Origin: Deltaproteobacteria bacterium | Lineage (GTDB): Bacteria; Myxococcota_A; UBA9042; DTJE01 | Assembly: GCA_013151875.1 (NCBI GenBank) | Contig: JAADHL010000115.1 | Span: forward strand, 1 to 10,624 | DNA: 10,624 nt | Direction of reading: 5' to 3' | Shown: piece by piece, positions 1 to 6,425 of the stretch | Numbering within the stretch: position 1 is the stretch's first letter | Layout: every line of letters begins with the position of its first letter | Program-made: the position numbers and the translations under genes | Notes under the pieces: generated by a model | The model's input: only the letters and a program-made list of their open reading frames with translations | The model's database searches: none | Told to the model about the DNA's origin: nothing

Positions 1-189
1 GGTGGAACGGGAGAATCGAGAGTCGGAGACACCAGGGTCAAACTGATACCTCTACAAGACATCGCTCGCATCGTCGGAGAGTTCGTTGAACTGGAAGATT
101 ACCAAGGAAGGGGATGCGTACGCGAGGCAGCCAGAGATCGCCCCTTCATCCAGAGCTGCCGCCGGTCCCTGAAAACAAAGATCCCTGAT

Positions 190-229
190 CGGAGGGTGCA
201 AGGCGGGTGAAGCAAGCCGGCGAGCCACC
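190..229 (+). repeat. 40-bp direct repeat, copy 1
   Basis: This copy is base-for-base identical to 366-405. It is preceded by CCCTGATC, which recurs at 263-270 before a short partial copy (263-277 matches 183-197 exactly, 15 bp). The unit has weak internal dyad symmetry (GG.GG ends against CC.CC, GGC against GCC), so it may fold into an imperfect hairpin. After each full copy, a diverged stretch ending in an ATTCAGGG/GTTCAGGG-like motif also resembles its counterpart, so the original unit was probably about 70 bp. Confidence 0.9.
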
Positions 230-365
230 TCTGTCACCGAAGAAAACGGCGCACATTCAGGGCCCTGATCGGAGGGTTGACGCGGCCGGGGCCGGATGGA
301 TCGTCGAGCGGGTTCGGCCGGATTGCGCCTGAGCAGCGCAGCGATAGCAACGTTATCGTGAGCAG

Positions 366-405
366 CGGAGGGTGCAAGGCGGGTGAAGCAAGCCGGCGAG
401 CCACC
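366..405 (+). repeat. 40-bp direct repeat, copy 2
   Basis: This copy is identical to 190-229, with starts 176 bp apart. It lies 30 bp beyond the stop codon of the DUF35 gene, so it would sit in the 3' end of that transcript. Two full copies with unlike, irregular spacing suggest a dispersed extragenic repeat rather than a CRISPR array. Confidence 0.9.
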
Positions 406-435
406 GGCCACGGCAAGGAAACCCGACGTTCAGGG

Positions 436-963
436 TCAGGCCGGGATGAACCAGACATCCGTGGGTTTCAGCTTGGAAAGACGTTTGAACTTGGGCTTGA
501 CCTTCATGCCTACCCAGTCCATGCCGGGATTATCCGGGTCCACCCCCATGAGCCGGCTGAGGAACAGGGAGTCCACCCCCTCGAATTCGATGAGCGCGAG
601 GATGTAGGGACACTCGGGCAGGAACTCCTCGGACCCGAAATGGCAGACCGTGAACGAGTGGATGCGGCCCTCATTCGGCAGTTCAATCCATTCGCAATCG
701 CCACCGCACTCCTGGCACGCCAGCTTGGGCGTGGCGTACGTGTGCCCGCAGTCCTTGCACCTGGTGCCCAGCAGCTTTTTGTTGGACAGGCCGGCAAAGA
801 ACGGCGAGTCCTGGCCGTAACTGTGCAGATAATTGATCGCGTAGGGCTGCTTGATGACAATGGGCGCCATCTTGTCCAGATCCTTGAGGTCCTGGGGCAA
901 CGGCAGCGTATACACGACCGTCCCGTCGAGGGTTTCTTCCTGTGTGGTCTTGATATCCGACAT
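436..963 (-). CDS. DUF35 zinc-ribbon/OB-fold protein, thiolase partner
   Basis: This is a 175-residue protein of the DUF35 (Zn-ribbon plus OB-fold) family. It has a four-cysteine ribbon at C69-x2-C72 and C83-x2-C86, then an OB-fold-like segment from about residue 95 to 165 (GRIHSFTVCHF onward). Members are small non-catalytic or structural partners of thiolase-fold enzymes; BbsA with thiolase BbsB in anaerobic toluene degradation and the DUF35 partners of steroid side-chain aldolases are known examples. The start ATG lies 3 bp after the thiolase stop. Its AAGGAGGG ribosome site is inside the thiolase 3' end, so the two are translationally coupled and very likely form one complex. The first 40 residues are a family-typical N-terminal tail. 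The substrate cannot be read from this protein. Confidence 0.9.
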   Translation of the reverse strand: MSDIKTTQEETLDGTVVYTLPLPQDLKDLDKMAPIVIKQPYAINYLHSYGQDSPFFAGLSNKKLLGTRCKDCGHTYATPKLACQECGGDCEWIELPNEGRIHSFTVCHFGSEEFLPECPYILALIEFEGVDSLFLSRLMGVDPDNPGMDWVGMKVKPKFKRLSKLKPTDVWFIPA

Positions 964-966
964 CTT

Positions 967-2327
967 CTAGCCCTCCTTCTCGAGGATGCTTACCGAGACG
1001 TAGGTCCCGGTCCCTGCGTGGCTGTGAATGGCTCCGCGCTTCGCTCCCTTGAGCTGCAGTTTGTCGTCGCCGATGTGTTTTCCGATGGACCCCTGGAGTT
1101 GCCAGATGGCGAATACCGCCTGCATCAGGCCCGTGGCCCCGACCGGGTGTCCGCAGGCGATCAGGCCGCCCGATGGGTTGACCGGGCAGGTGGGTTCCTC
1201 CGGGAGGTCAAGCCCGTAATCGACGCCGGGCACGAATGCCTTTCCGCTTTGGGCGAAAGCGCCGCCCTCGCCGTACCTGCACAGACCCATGTCCTCGTAG
1301 GTCTGGATCTCGGACGAGGTGTAGGCGTCGTGCAACTCGACGAAATCGATCTCCTTGAGCGCGTCCGTGATGCCGGCGTGCTGGTAGGCCTGCTTCGACG
1401 CCATCCGACCCGCGCGGAACGAGTGGATGCCCGGGTACCTGAATCCGCGCTCCCACAGATTCCGGTAATGGGCCTTGCTGTCCTCGTTCTGCTCGTTGGG
1501 CAGGCTGTTCTTTGCATAGAAGTCCTCGAAGGACTGATGCGGCCTGTCCGCCATGCGCATGGCGTCAGTGCCGCGTCCAATGCCGGTCACCTTGACCCTG
1601 GGCAGCCTTTTTCCAGTGGCCTTTTCAATACGGTTGAGCCCGTCTTCGCTGACCAGAAGGACCGTCGCGGCCCCGTCGCTCATCGTGCAGATGTCCAGCC
1701 GCGTCAGGGGCCAGGCCACCATCGGCGAATTCCGTACGTCCTGGATCCCGATTTTCATGCGTTTTTGGGCGTATGAATTGTACAGGGCGTTGATGTGGTT
1801 CTTGACCGACACGTGCGCAAGTTGTTCGACCGTGGTGCCGAATTCCTTCATGTGACGGACAACCATCATCGCGTAGTAACCGCTGTAGAAGCCGCCCACC
1901 GGGTAATCGAAAGAAACGTCCGAGGCCAGGGCGATGAACTCGTTGCCCTTCCAGGTCTGGACATGGCTCATGGTCTCGAAACCGTAGCACAGGCACACGT
2001 CCATGTGACCCGAGGCGACCGATTTCCACCCCTCCTGAAAGCACAGGCCCCCGGTGGCGCCCCCGCCCTCCACCCGGTGGGACGGCTTGGGGACCAGACC
2101 CAGGTAGTCCTGGACCATGATGCCTGCCATGAGCTGGCGCGAGAAGTGGTCCGAAAAATACGATGCAACGGACCCATCTATCAGCTCGATACCCTGCTTC
2201 GGCGTCAGACCGATGTCGTTGAGGCAGTAGACGTACGCCTCCTTGACAATGGCCTGGAACGTCTTGTCCGGGCGGGCCTTGGCGAACTTGCTGACCCCTC
2301 CCGAGAGATCGCGTAAACCGTCCTCAT
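967..2327 (-). CDS. Thiolase family protein (acetyl-CoA acetyltransferase-like), frameshifted N-terminus
   Basis: The thiolase body is clear: VEGGGATGG in the nucleophile loop, HDAYTSS (HDAF-type motif), NPSGG..CGHPVGATG with the catalytic-type His, and a GTGTYVSVSIL end. It is longer than the usual 390 residues through an insert around residues 277-330. The open frame alone would start at a GTG at 2391 with no ribosome site and an untypical charged leader. An ATG at 2327 follows AAGGAGG by 6 bases and reads MRTVYAIS, but enters the body (GGVSKFAKARPDKTF) only if two bases of the TCTCTC run (2303-2308) are removed. The corrected product would be 452 residues. I chose 2327 as the ancestral start. 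The position normally held by the nucleophilic Cys is Gly in this copy. The gene probably acts with the downstream DUF35 protein on an acyl-CoA; chain length is unknown. Confidence 0.85.
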
Positions 2328-2347
2328 CGGCGTCCTCCTTTTTTTCT

Positions 2348-2362
2348 CGGACCAGTGGTCCG
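2348..2362. promoter_or_regulatory. 15-bp palindrome upstream of the thiolase
   Basis: CGGACCA-G-TGGTCCG is a perfect dyad around one central base. It lies just upstream of the AAGGAGG ribosome site and about 20 bases before the ATG at 2327. With no loop it suits a protein-binding operator better than an RNA hairpin. Its 7-mer CGGACCA is also present in the FadR-type operator at 6386-6396. A weak promoter-like pair on the minus strand (TTTCTT-17-TATGAG) lies just upstream, which would put the palindrome a little downstream of the transcription start. Confidence 0.45.
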
Positions 2363-2531
2363 TTCCTGAACGTGTGTACCTCATAACACACCGGCCGCGT
2401 CGAAGAAAGGATCTAAAAAGGCAATCTGCGCGGCTATAATTCCCGACGGATAGTCAATCGCAGATCGTTCATAGCCTGGTTCGCGATAGGGGACTCGGAT
2501 TGCGACGCAGCCACACGGCGGCGGGTGACTT

Positions 2532-3140
2532 CTACTGACCTCCGGCAGGCTCCGGCAATGTAAAAAAGAAAGTCCCCTTCACATCGGCGTACTTGTCTGG
2601 CTGGCCGGTCACGAATCCCAGACGACCCTCGAAGTTTCCCTCGAATATCTCGCCCGTTTCGGCGGTCCATTTCGTCACAACCAGGGCCCCATGGGAACCT
2701 GGGCTCGTCGAGCTGAACTGGAGGTCGTTTGCAAAGAGGTCCACCGCAGGCGGGAGTTCGCCCCCGAACGAGTATTCGCCCGGCCCGGGGCATTGCACCG
2801 GAAACGCGGCGGAGCCCTTCACCACGCCGATATTTATGGTCAGGACGAAATAGGGGTCGTAAACGTCGTCCGTCATGGCCAGGGACACGGCCGGAGCGAT
2901 GTGGGTGGACCCAAAGGCGAAGATGATGGACGGGTCCTTGTGAGACAGGTCCCGGTCCACGTCGAATTTCTTGCCGTCCCAAAATTGCGCTTCAAGATGA
3001 TAAAAGGTCGTCGGCGCCTCGGACACATCTTCCGCGGCTCGGCCGGCGTCTTCCGCGCCGTCCTGCCCCACGTCATTGGGGGCCGAAACGCCCGCGCACC
3101 CCAACATCAGCGCCAGAAAGAAAGGAAGGTTCCCGTTCAT
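2532..3140 (-). CDS. Putative lipoprotein of unknown function
   Basis: This 202-residue protein has a short hydrophobic leader (LPFFLALMLG) ending in Cys15, which fits a lipoprotein signal. The n-region lacks basic residues and the lipobox (MLGC) is not ideal. After the Cys comes an acidic, Ala-rich linker to about residue 43, a style common in myxobacterial-type lipoproteins. The rest is a probably beta-rich domain with many aromatic and Gly residues and a GEIFEGNFEGRL segment typical of secreted beta proteins. I do not recognise the family. Its ATG overlaps the stop of the HAD gene as ATGA, so it is translationally coupled to that gene and is the last gene of the gdh operon. Its likely location is the periplasmic face of a membrane. 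Confidence 0.75.
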   Translation of the reverse strand: MNGNLPFFLALMLGCAGVSAPNDVGQDGAEDAGRAAEDVSEAPTTFYHLEAQFWDGKKFDVDRDLSHKDPSIIFAFGSTHIAPAVSLAMTDDVYDPYFVLTINIGVVKGSAAFPVQCPGPGEYSFGGELPPAVDLFANDLQFSSTSPGSHGALVVTKWTAETGEIFEGNFEGRLGFVTGQPDKYADVKGTFFFTLPEPAGGQ

Positions 3141-3826
3141 GCCCGCCCCACGCCGAGCAGATCGATCACGTCGTCGGGACCCAGGCCCCTGAAATCATCG
3201 ACCAATCTGTCCGCCAGCTCGTACTGCTCGGACAGCGTATAGTCGCCCCTGACCGCCAGAATTTTCATGTCCGCGGCGCGGGCCGCCAGGAAGCCGGAAT
3301 GGGCGTCTTCCACCACCAGACAGCGTTCAGGGGGTATACCCAGGGCCTGCCCGGCCGACTGAAAGATTTCCGGGTCCGGTTTGTACCGTTTAACGTCGCT
3401 CCCGGTCTTTTGGACCGGAAAATAGCTGCCCAGCCCGGTGACATCCAGCACCGCGTTCACGTAATTCCTGGGCGCGGAAGACGCCAGGGCCAGACGGAAA
3501 CCCCGCGCCTTCAGTCCTTCGAGGAACCCGAACACCCCCGGAAGCAGGTCAACGCCGTCATCGCGCACCATGCGGATCAATTCGGCGAGACGGCCCTCGA
3601 CCAGTTCGACGGCGGGGGGCTCAAGCCCGAACCTTCGGCGATAGAACTCCATGTTGACCACGGCCGAACGCCCCGGGATTCTGGCCTTTTCTTCGGGGGT
3701 CAACTCCTTCAGCGAGCGTCCCAACGGCGCAAGAAGGGCCTCCGTGGCGTCGTAGTACAGGACCTCCGAGGCAACCAGGGTCCCGTCCAGGTCGAAGATG
3801 ACCCCGATTTCATGGTTTACCGACAT
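3137..3826 (-). CDS. HAD-superfamily hydrolase (subfamily IA, beta-phosphoglucomutase/phosphatase-like)
   Basis: This 229-residue enzyme carries all four HAD motifs: DLDGT with nucleophile D12 and acid D14, the Ser of motif II in LALASS (S116/S117), motif III K149 in KRYKPDP, and motif IV VVED (E173, D174) followed by AHSGFLAA. A helical cap lies between motifs I and II at about residues 20-95. This is the layout of CbbY/Gph/YniC-type phosphatases and beta-phosphoglucomutases; the substrate cannot be assigned. The ATG at 3826 places the first motif at residue 12 as usual. The open frame extends upstream into gdh, but that part is out-of-frame gdh sequence. There is no good ribosome site; only 23 bp separate it from the gdh stop, so translation may rely on coupling. 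It overlaps the lipoprotein start by 4 bp. Confidence 0.88.
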   Translation of the reverse strand: MSVNHEIGVIFDLDGTLVASEVLYYDATEALLAPLGRSLKELTPEEKARIPGRSAVVNMEFYRRRFGLEPPAVELVEGRLAELIRMVRDDGVDLLPGVFGFLEGLKARGFRLALASSAPRNYVNAVLDVTGLGSYFPVQKTGSDVKRYKPDPEIFQSAGQALGIPPERCLVVEDAHSGFLAARAADMKILAVRGDYTLSEQYELADRLVDDFRGLGPDDVIDLLGVGRA

Positions 3827-3849
3827 GCCGGCATGATATGGGCAAATGG

Positions 3850-5172
3850 CTAGGCATACAAACCGCGCAACTCGGCGGCCTTGGTAAGACGCTCGATTGC
3901 CACGATAAAGGCAGCCACCCTCATGGACACATTGTGTTTCAATGATTCGTGGAGCGTGGCCTTGAAGCCCTTGCGCATGAACCAACGCAGTTCCTCGGTC
4001 ACCTTGCTCTTGGGCCAGTAGAAGCCCATGCGGTTTTGGACCCACTCGAAATAGGAAACCGTGACGCCGCCCGCGTTGCACAGGATGTCGGGGATGATGA
4101 AGGTGCCCTTTTTGCCGAGAATCTGGTCCGCCAAATGCGTCACCGGGCCGTTGGCCGCCTCGGCGATGATCCGTGCCTGCACCCTGTCGGCATTCTGGTC
4201 CGAAATCTGATTCTCGAGCGCGGCGGGGATCAGGATGTCCACCGGCAGCTCCAGCAGCTTCATGGGGTCGTCCATCTTTTCGGCCTTTCCGGCCTGTTCG
4301 AAGTCGGTCAGGATGGATTTATGCTGGTTTTTCCAGGCGATGGCGGCCTTGATGTCGATGCCCTTTTCGTTGTAATAGGCGCCGGTGATGTCCGATATGG
4401 CCACGACCTTCGCGCCCTTCTTTACAAGCATGTCCGCGGCGTTGGACCCAGCGTTGCCGAAACCCTGGATGGCGACCTTTGCCCCCTCCAGGTCCATTTC
4501 AAGGTGCTTGGCCGCCTCGTCCAGGCAGTAGCAGGTGCCCTGGGCCGTGGCGATGTCCCGGCCCTTGGATCCGCCGAGTTCAAGCGGCTTGCCCGTGACC
4601 ACCGCTGGCGTGTACTCGTTGTAGCGCATGGAATAGGTGTCCATGAACCAGGCCATGACCTGTGGGTTGGTGTTCACGTCCGGCGCGGGCACGTCCTGGT
4701 CGGGGCCGATGTCCTCTGCGAGGGCCGCGAAATAGCGCCGCGACAGCCGCTCGAGTTCCCCCAAGGACAGTGTCCTGGGATCGACCACGATCCCCCCCTT
4801 GCCGCCGCCGAACGGGATGTTGACCACCGAACATTTCATGGTCATCCACAGGGCCAGGGCCTTGACCTCGTCCAGGGACACGTCCTGGTGGAACCTGACC
4901 CCGCCCTTGGCCGGACCGCGAATCACGGAGTGCTGCACCCTGTAGGCATGGAAGATCCGGATGCTGCTGTCGTCCATGCGTACGGGCAGGGACAACTGGA
5001 TGATCTTGCGCGGGTCCTTGATCATGGCCACCTGGTCCGACGTCAGGCCCAACACCCCCACTGCCTGGTCGAACTGCAGCATGGCGTTGGTGTACGCGTT
5101 CATGGTCATGTAACGCCGCTTTTTCCGACCGTTTTTCTTTGGGGCCTTCGTTCCGTTGCCGTTCTGGCTCAT
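3850..5172 (-). CDS. gdhA: Glutamate dehydrogenase
   Basis: This enzyme catalyses reversible oxidative deamination of glutamate to 2-oxoglutarate and ammonia in the cytoplasm. The 440 residues include K89 in GPAKGG, K113 in MTMKCS, catalytic K125 in FGGGKGG, D165 in APDVNT and S373 in GVTVSYFEW. The first four sit at the same numbers as the active-site residues of the Clostridium symbiosum enzyme, and the pair K89/S373 favours glutamate over leucine or phenylalanine as substrate. The Rossmann domain has GFGNAG at 237-242 and an acidic D261 after the second strand, which suggests NAD use. The ATG at 5172 has GGAGG five bases upstream; a TTG at 5184 in the same frame has no ribosome site. Residues 1-20 form a Lys/Asn-rich tail. 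It is the first gene of an operon with the HAD hydrolase and lipoprotein. Confidence 0.95.
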   Translation of the reverse strand: MSQNGNGTKAPKKNGRKKRRYMTMNAYTNAMLQFDQAVGVLGLTSDQVAMIKDPRKIIQLSLPVRMDDSSIRIFHAYRVQHSVIRGPAKGGVRFHQDVSLDEVKALALWMTMKCSVVNIPFGGGKGGIVVDPRTLSLGELERLSRRYFAALAEDIGPDQDVPAPDVNTNPQVMAWFMDTYSMRYNEYTPAVVTGKPLELGGSKGRDIATAQGTCYCLDEAAKHLEMDLEGAKVAIQGFGNAGSNAADMLVKKGAKVVAISDITGAYYNEKGIDIKAAIAWKNQHKSILTDFEQAGKAEKMDDPMKLLELPVDILIPAALENQISDQNADRVQARIIAEAANGPVTHLADQILGKKGTFIIPDILCNAGGVTVSYFEWVQNRMGFYWPKSKVTEELRWFMRKGFKATLHESLKHNVSMRVAAFIVAIERLTKAAELRGLYA

Positions 5173-5223
5173 TTCAACCTCCAAATGGGGTGTTACCAGG
5201 AACCTTGCGCCGCCATACCACCA

Positions 5224-5256
5224 CGCGACCCTGATTAAAAGGATTTTAAGGTCGCG
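5224..5256. promoter_or_regulatory. Long inverted repeat in the gdh promoter
   Basis: CGCGACC (5224-5230) pairs with GGTCGCG (5250-5256), and TTAAAA (5235-5240) pairs with TTTTAA (5244-5249), leaving a 4-base bulge and a 3-base centre. It lies about 50 bp upstream of the gdh start, between divergently transcribed genes, so it is not a terminator. It contains the probable minus-strand -10 element of gdh and so is a good candidate operator. Confidence 0.6.
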
Positions 5257-5272
5257 CCGGATCTCTCACCAA
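5243..5272 (-). promoter_or_regulatory. Probable gdh promoter
   Basis: On the minus strand a -35 TTGGTG (5272-5267) and a -10 TAAAAT (5248-5243) are separated by 18 bases. The -10 matches the sigma70 consensus in five of six positions, the -35 only in TTG. The -10 lies inside the inverted repeat at 5224-5256, so a bound regulator would block it. Confidence 0.4.
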
Positions 5273-5337
5273 GAAAACTGTATCTATTGATGCCCAATAT
5301 CATGTTTGAACAAGGGCTGTCGGCCAAATGTCTCAGG

Positions 5338-5366
5338 TTGACAGACCACCTGCTCGATAATAGAGT
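5338..5366 (+). promoter_or_regulatory. grpE promoter (sigma70-type)
   Basis: TTGACA (5338-5343) and TAGAGT (5361-5366) are separated by exactly 17 bases. Transcription would begin near 5373, giving a leader of about 33 bases before the ATG at 5406. I found no CIRCE element and no sigma32-like boxes, so heat induction is not evident from this sequence. Confidence 0.65.
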
Positions 5367-5405
5367 TTGAAGGTCGAGAGGAACACAGGAAGGCATTGTT
5401 CCGAA

Positions 5406-6095
5406 ATGAATGAAATCATGATCGACCGGCCGTTCGACGTGGATGAACAGGCGTCCGACGGCGACGGCAAATCGAACGCGAACACGGACGACGCCAAGGC
5501 GCAGACCTCCGATGACGCAGGGGCCGCAGCCAAGGTAAGCGACACCTCCGAATTCGAGGTGCCTGAGGATGCGGACGACCCGGAGGCACGGGTGGCCGCG
5601 CTGGAGGCCAGACTGCAGGAAACCAACGAACGCCTGTTGCGGGTCGCCGCGGACTTCGAAAACTACCGCAAGCGCATCGAGCGGGAAAAAGGCGACTACC
5701 TGAAGTACGCCAATGAACGCCTGATGAGGGACCTCCTCAATATCGTGGACAATCTGCAACGCGCGCTGGACTCGGCCAAGACGTCGGGTGACTCCGAGGC
5801 GATTACGCACGGCATCGGCCTCGTCTATCAGGATATCCTGAAGGTCCTGGACAAATTCGGCGTCAAGCTGATGGAGGCCAAGGACAAGCCTTTCGACCCC
5901 ATGTTTCACGAGGCTCTCCAGACGGCCGAGACCGATGAGGTGGCCCCCGGCACCATTCTGGAAGAGGTCCAACGTGGCTACATGATGCACGAAAAGGTGC
6001 TCCGCCCCGCCCTTGTCGTGGTTTCAGCCTCCCCGGAAGAAACGTCGCCCGGCGTCGATATCCCTTCGGAGATCGCGAAAGACTCCGACAAATAG
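5406..6095 (+). CDS. grpE: Nucleotide exchange factor GrpE
   Basis: GrpE releases ADP from DnaK as part of the cytoplasmic DnaK-DnaJ-GrpE chaperone cycle. The 229 residues start with an acidic, low-complexity tail (about 1-58). A long coiled coil (about 60-105) follows with RVAADFENYRKR at 79-90, then the helical region, PFDPMFHEAL at 162-171, and the C-terminal signature beginning GTILEEVQRGY at 182. It is somewhat longer than the roughly 200 residues of E. coli GrpE because of the tail. The frame is open up to a TTG at 5367, but that lies at the predicted transcription start, so the ATG at 5406 is preferred; an AGGAAGG lies 12 bases upstream, a rather long spacing. No dnaK, dnaJ or hrcA is adjacent, so here it is a single gene divergent from gdh. 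Confidence 0.95.
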   Translation: MNEIMIDRPFDVDEQASDGDGKSNANTDDAKAQTSDDAGAAAKVSDTSEFEVPEDADDPEARVAALEARLQETNERLLRVAADFENYRKRIEREKGDYLKYANERLMRDLLNIVDNLQRALDSAKTSGDSEAITHGIGLVYQDILKVLDKFGVKLMEAKDKPFDPMFHEALQTAETDEVAPGTILEEVQRGYMMHEKVLRPALVVVSASPEETSPGVDIPSEIAKDSDK

Positions 6096-6350
6096 GGATT
6101 CCCCCTACCGTTTAACATCATCCGGTGGACCGAAAAGTGTGTTTTGGACGCGGTACGCCCCCCAATCCACCGTCAAATCTGCGTCAGAGACGGCGGAAAC
6201 GAGTGCTTTGGCAAGGCAGCAAGCCGATTTGGGCGCAGGCGTACTGGATGTACGACGTCGAGCACCAAATTGGTGAAGCCAACGCCGCCAAAGTGCCGTA
6301 GCCGTCGTCGAATCGCGATGCAGGCGGTGGATTTGGGGCCCACCCGTTGA
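6096..6350. other. Intergenic region after grpE, holding a long palindromic element
   Basis: No gene is supported here. The short open frames on both strands all lie inside the palindrome at 6157-6339. The 60 bp after the grpE stop (6096-6156) show no clear terminator hairpin with a T-run. Confidence 0.6.
6157..6339. repeat. 183-bp imperfect palindromic element (MITE/REP-like)
   Basis: The ends match as inverted repeats: 6157-6172 (GCCCCCCAATCCACCG) against the reverse complement of 6325-6339, differing by one base and one gap. The centre is the dyad CGTAC-TGGAT-GTACG at 6240-6254, and the midpoint of the ends (6248) coincides with it (6247). Between ends and centre the arms remain alignable: CTTTGGC at 6206-6212 against GCCAAAG at 6287-6293, and ATTTGG at 6228-6233 against CCAAAT at 6265-6270. 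The whole element could form one long cruciform or RNA hairpin. It has no coding capacity of note. It looks like a non-autonomous dispersed element, just upstream of the gntR promoter. Confidence 0.8.
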
Positions 6351-6379
6351 TTGACAGAATTCGTCGGTCCGATTACACT
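6351..6379 (+). promoter_or_regulatory. gntR operon promoter (sigma70-type)
   Basis: A consensus TTGACA (6351-6356) and TACACT (6374-6379) are spaced by 17 bases. Transcription would start near 6386. The spacer contains a further dyad, TCGG-T-CCGA at 6364-6372. Confidence 0.75.
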
Positions 6380-6385
6380 CTGAAT

Positions 6386-6396
6386 TGGTCGGACCA
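6386..6396. promoter_or_regulatory. FadR-type operator, probable autoregulatory site
   Basis: TGGTC-G-GACCA is a perfect dyad that matches the TGGTCNGACCA core recognised by E. coli FadR and the TGGT-N3-ACCA pattern of FadR-subfamily GntR regulators. It covers the predicted transcription start, directly upstream of a gene for exactly such a regulator, so autorepression is the natural reading. Overlapping arms TCGG/CCGA (6389-6401) and GGTC/GACC (6388-6406) may extend the site. Confidence 0.7.
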
Positions 6397-6425
6397 TCCG
6401 ATGACCAGGTGAACGGAGGACCAGC

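Larger units (their letters stand above)
1..435. other. Gene-poor region downstream of the DUF35 gene
   Basis: I see no convincing gene here. Plus frame 1 is open from the left edge to a TGA at 208-210 (69 codons). It could be the tail of a gene entering from the left, but it has mixed codon use and no recognisable motif, and its stop lies inside a repeat copy. The region carries the 40-bp repeats described separately. It also holds a small dyad at 342-358 (CGATA/TATCG arms around 7 bases) flanked by direct copies of GAGCAGCG at 331-338 and 360-367. It would form the 3' region of the leftward thiolase/DUF35 transcript. No T-rich terminator hairpin is obvious. Confidence 0.5.

Noticed and set aside
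1..210. Partial coding region entering from the left edge
   Set aside because: The frame is open, but it has no motif and mixed codon use, and it ends inside a repeat; the support is too weak to call a gene.
190..405. CRISPR array from the 40-bp repeats
   Set aside because: There are only two full copies with a 136-bp gap that itself holds a partial copy, and no cas genes are present.
277..1776. Long plus-strand open frame of 499 codons
   Set aside because: It is antisense to the DUF35 and thiolase genes, whose motifs are unmistakable. It has no ribosome site and a composition typical of GC-rich antisense frames.
2392..2531. Terminator or small gene between the lipoprotein and thiolase genes
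   Set aside because: A T-run follows only a 3-bp stem, and the only short frames have no ribosome site; nothing is supported.
3827..4081. 85-residue N-terminal extension of the HAD protein
   Set aside because: It lies within gdh in another frame, shows no domain, and would push the first HAD motif far from its usual place near the N-terminus.
3949..5238. Long plus-strand open frame of 429 codons
   Set aside because: It is antisense to gdh, which has all its active-site residues; the His/Val/Gly-rich translation is a shadow.
5185..5405. CIRCE or heat-shock sigma site upstream of grpE
   Set aside because: No TTAGCACTC/GAGTGCTAA pair or sigma32-like boxes are present; only a sigma70-type promoter is visible.
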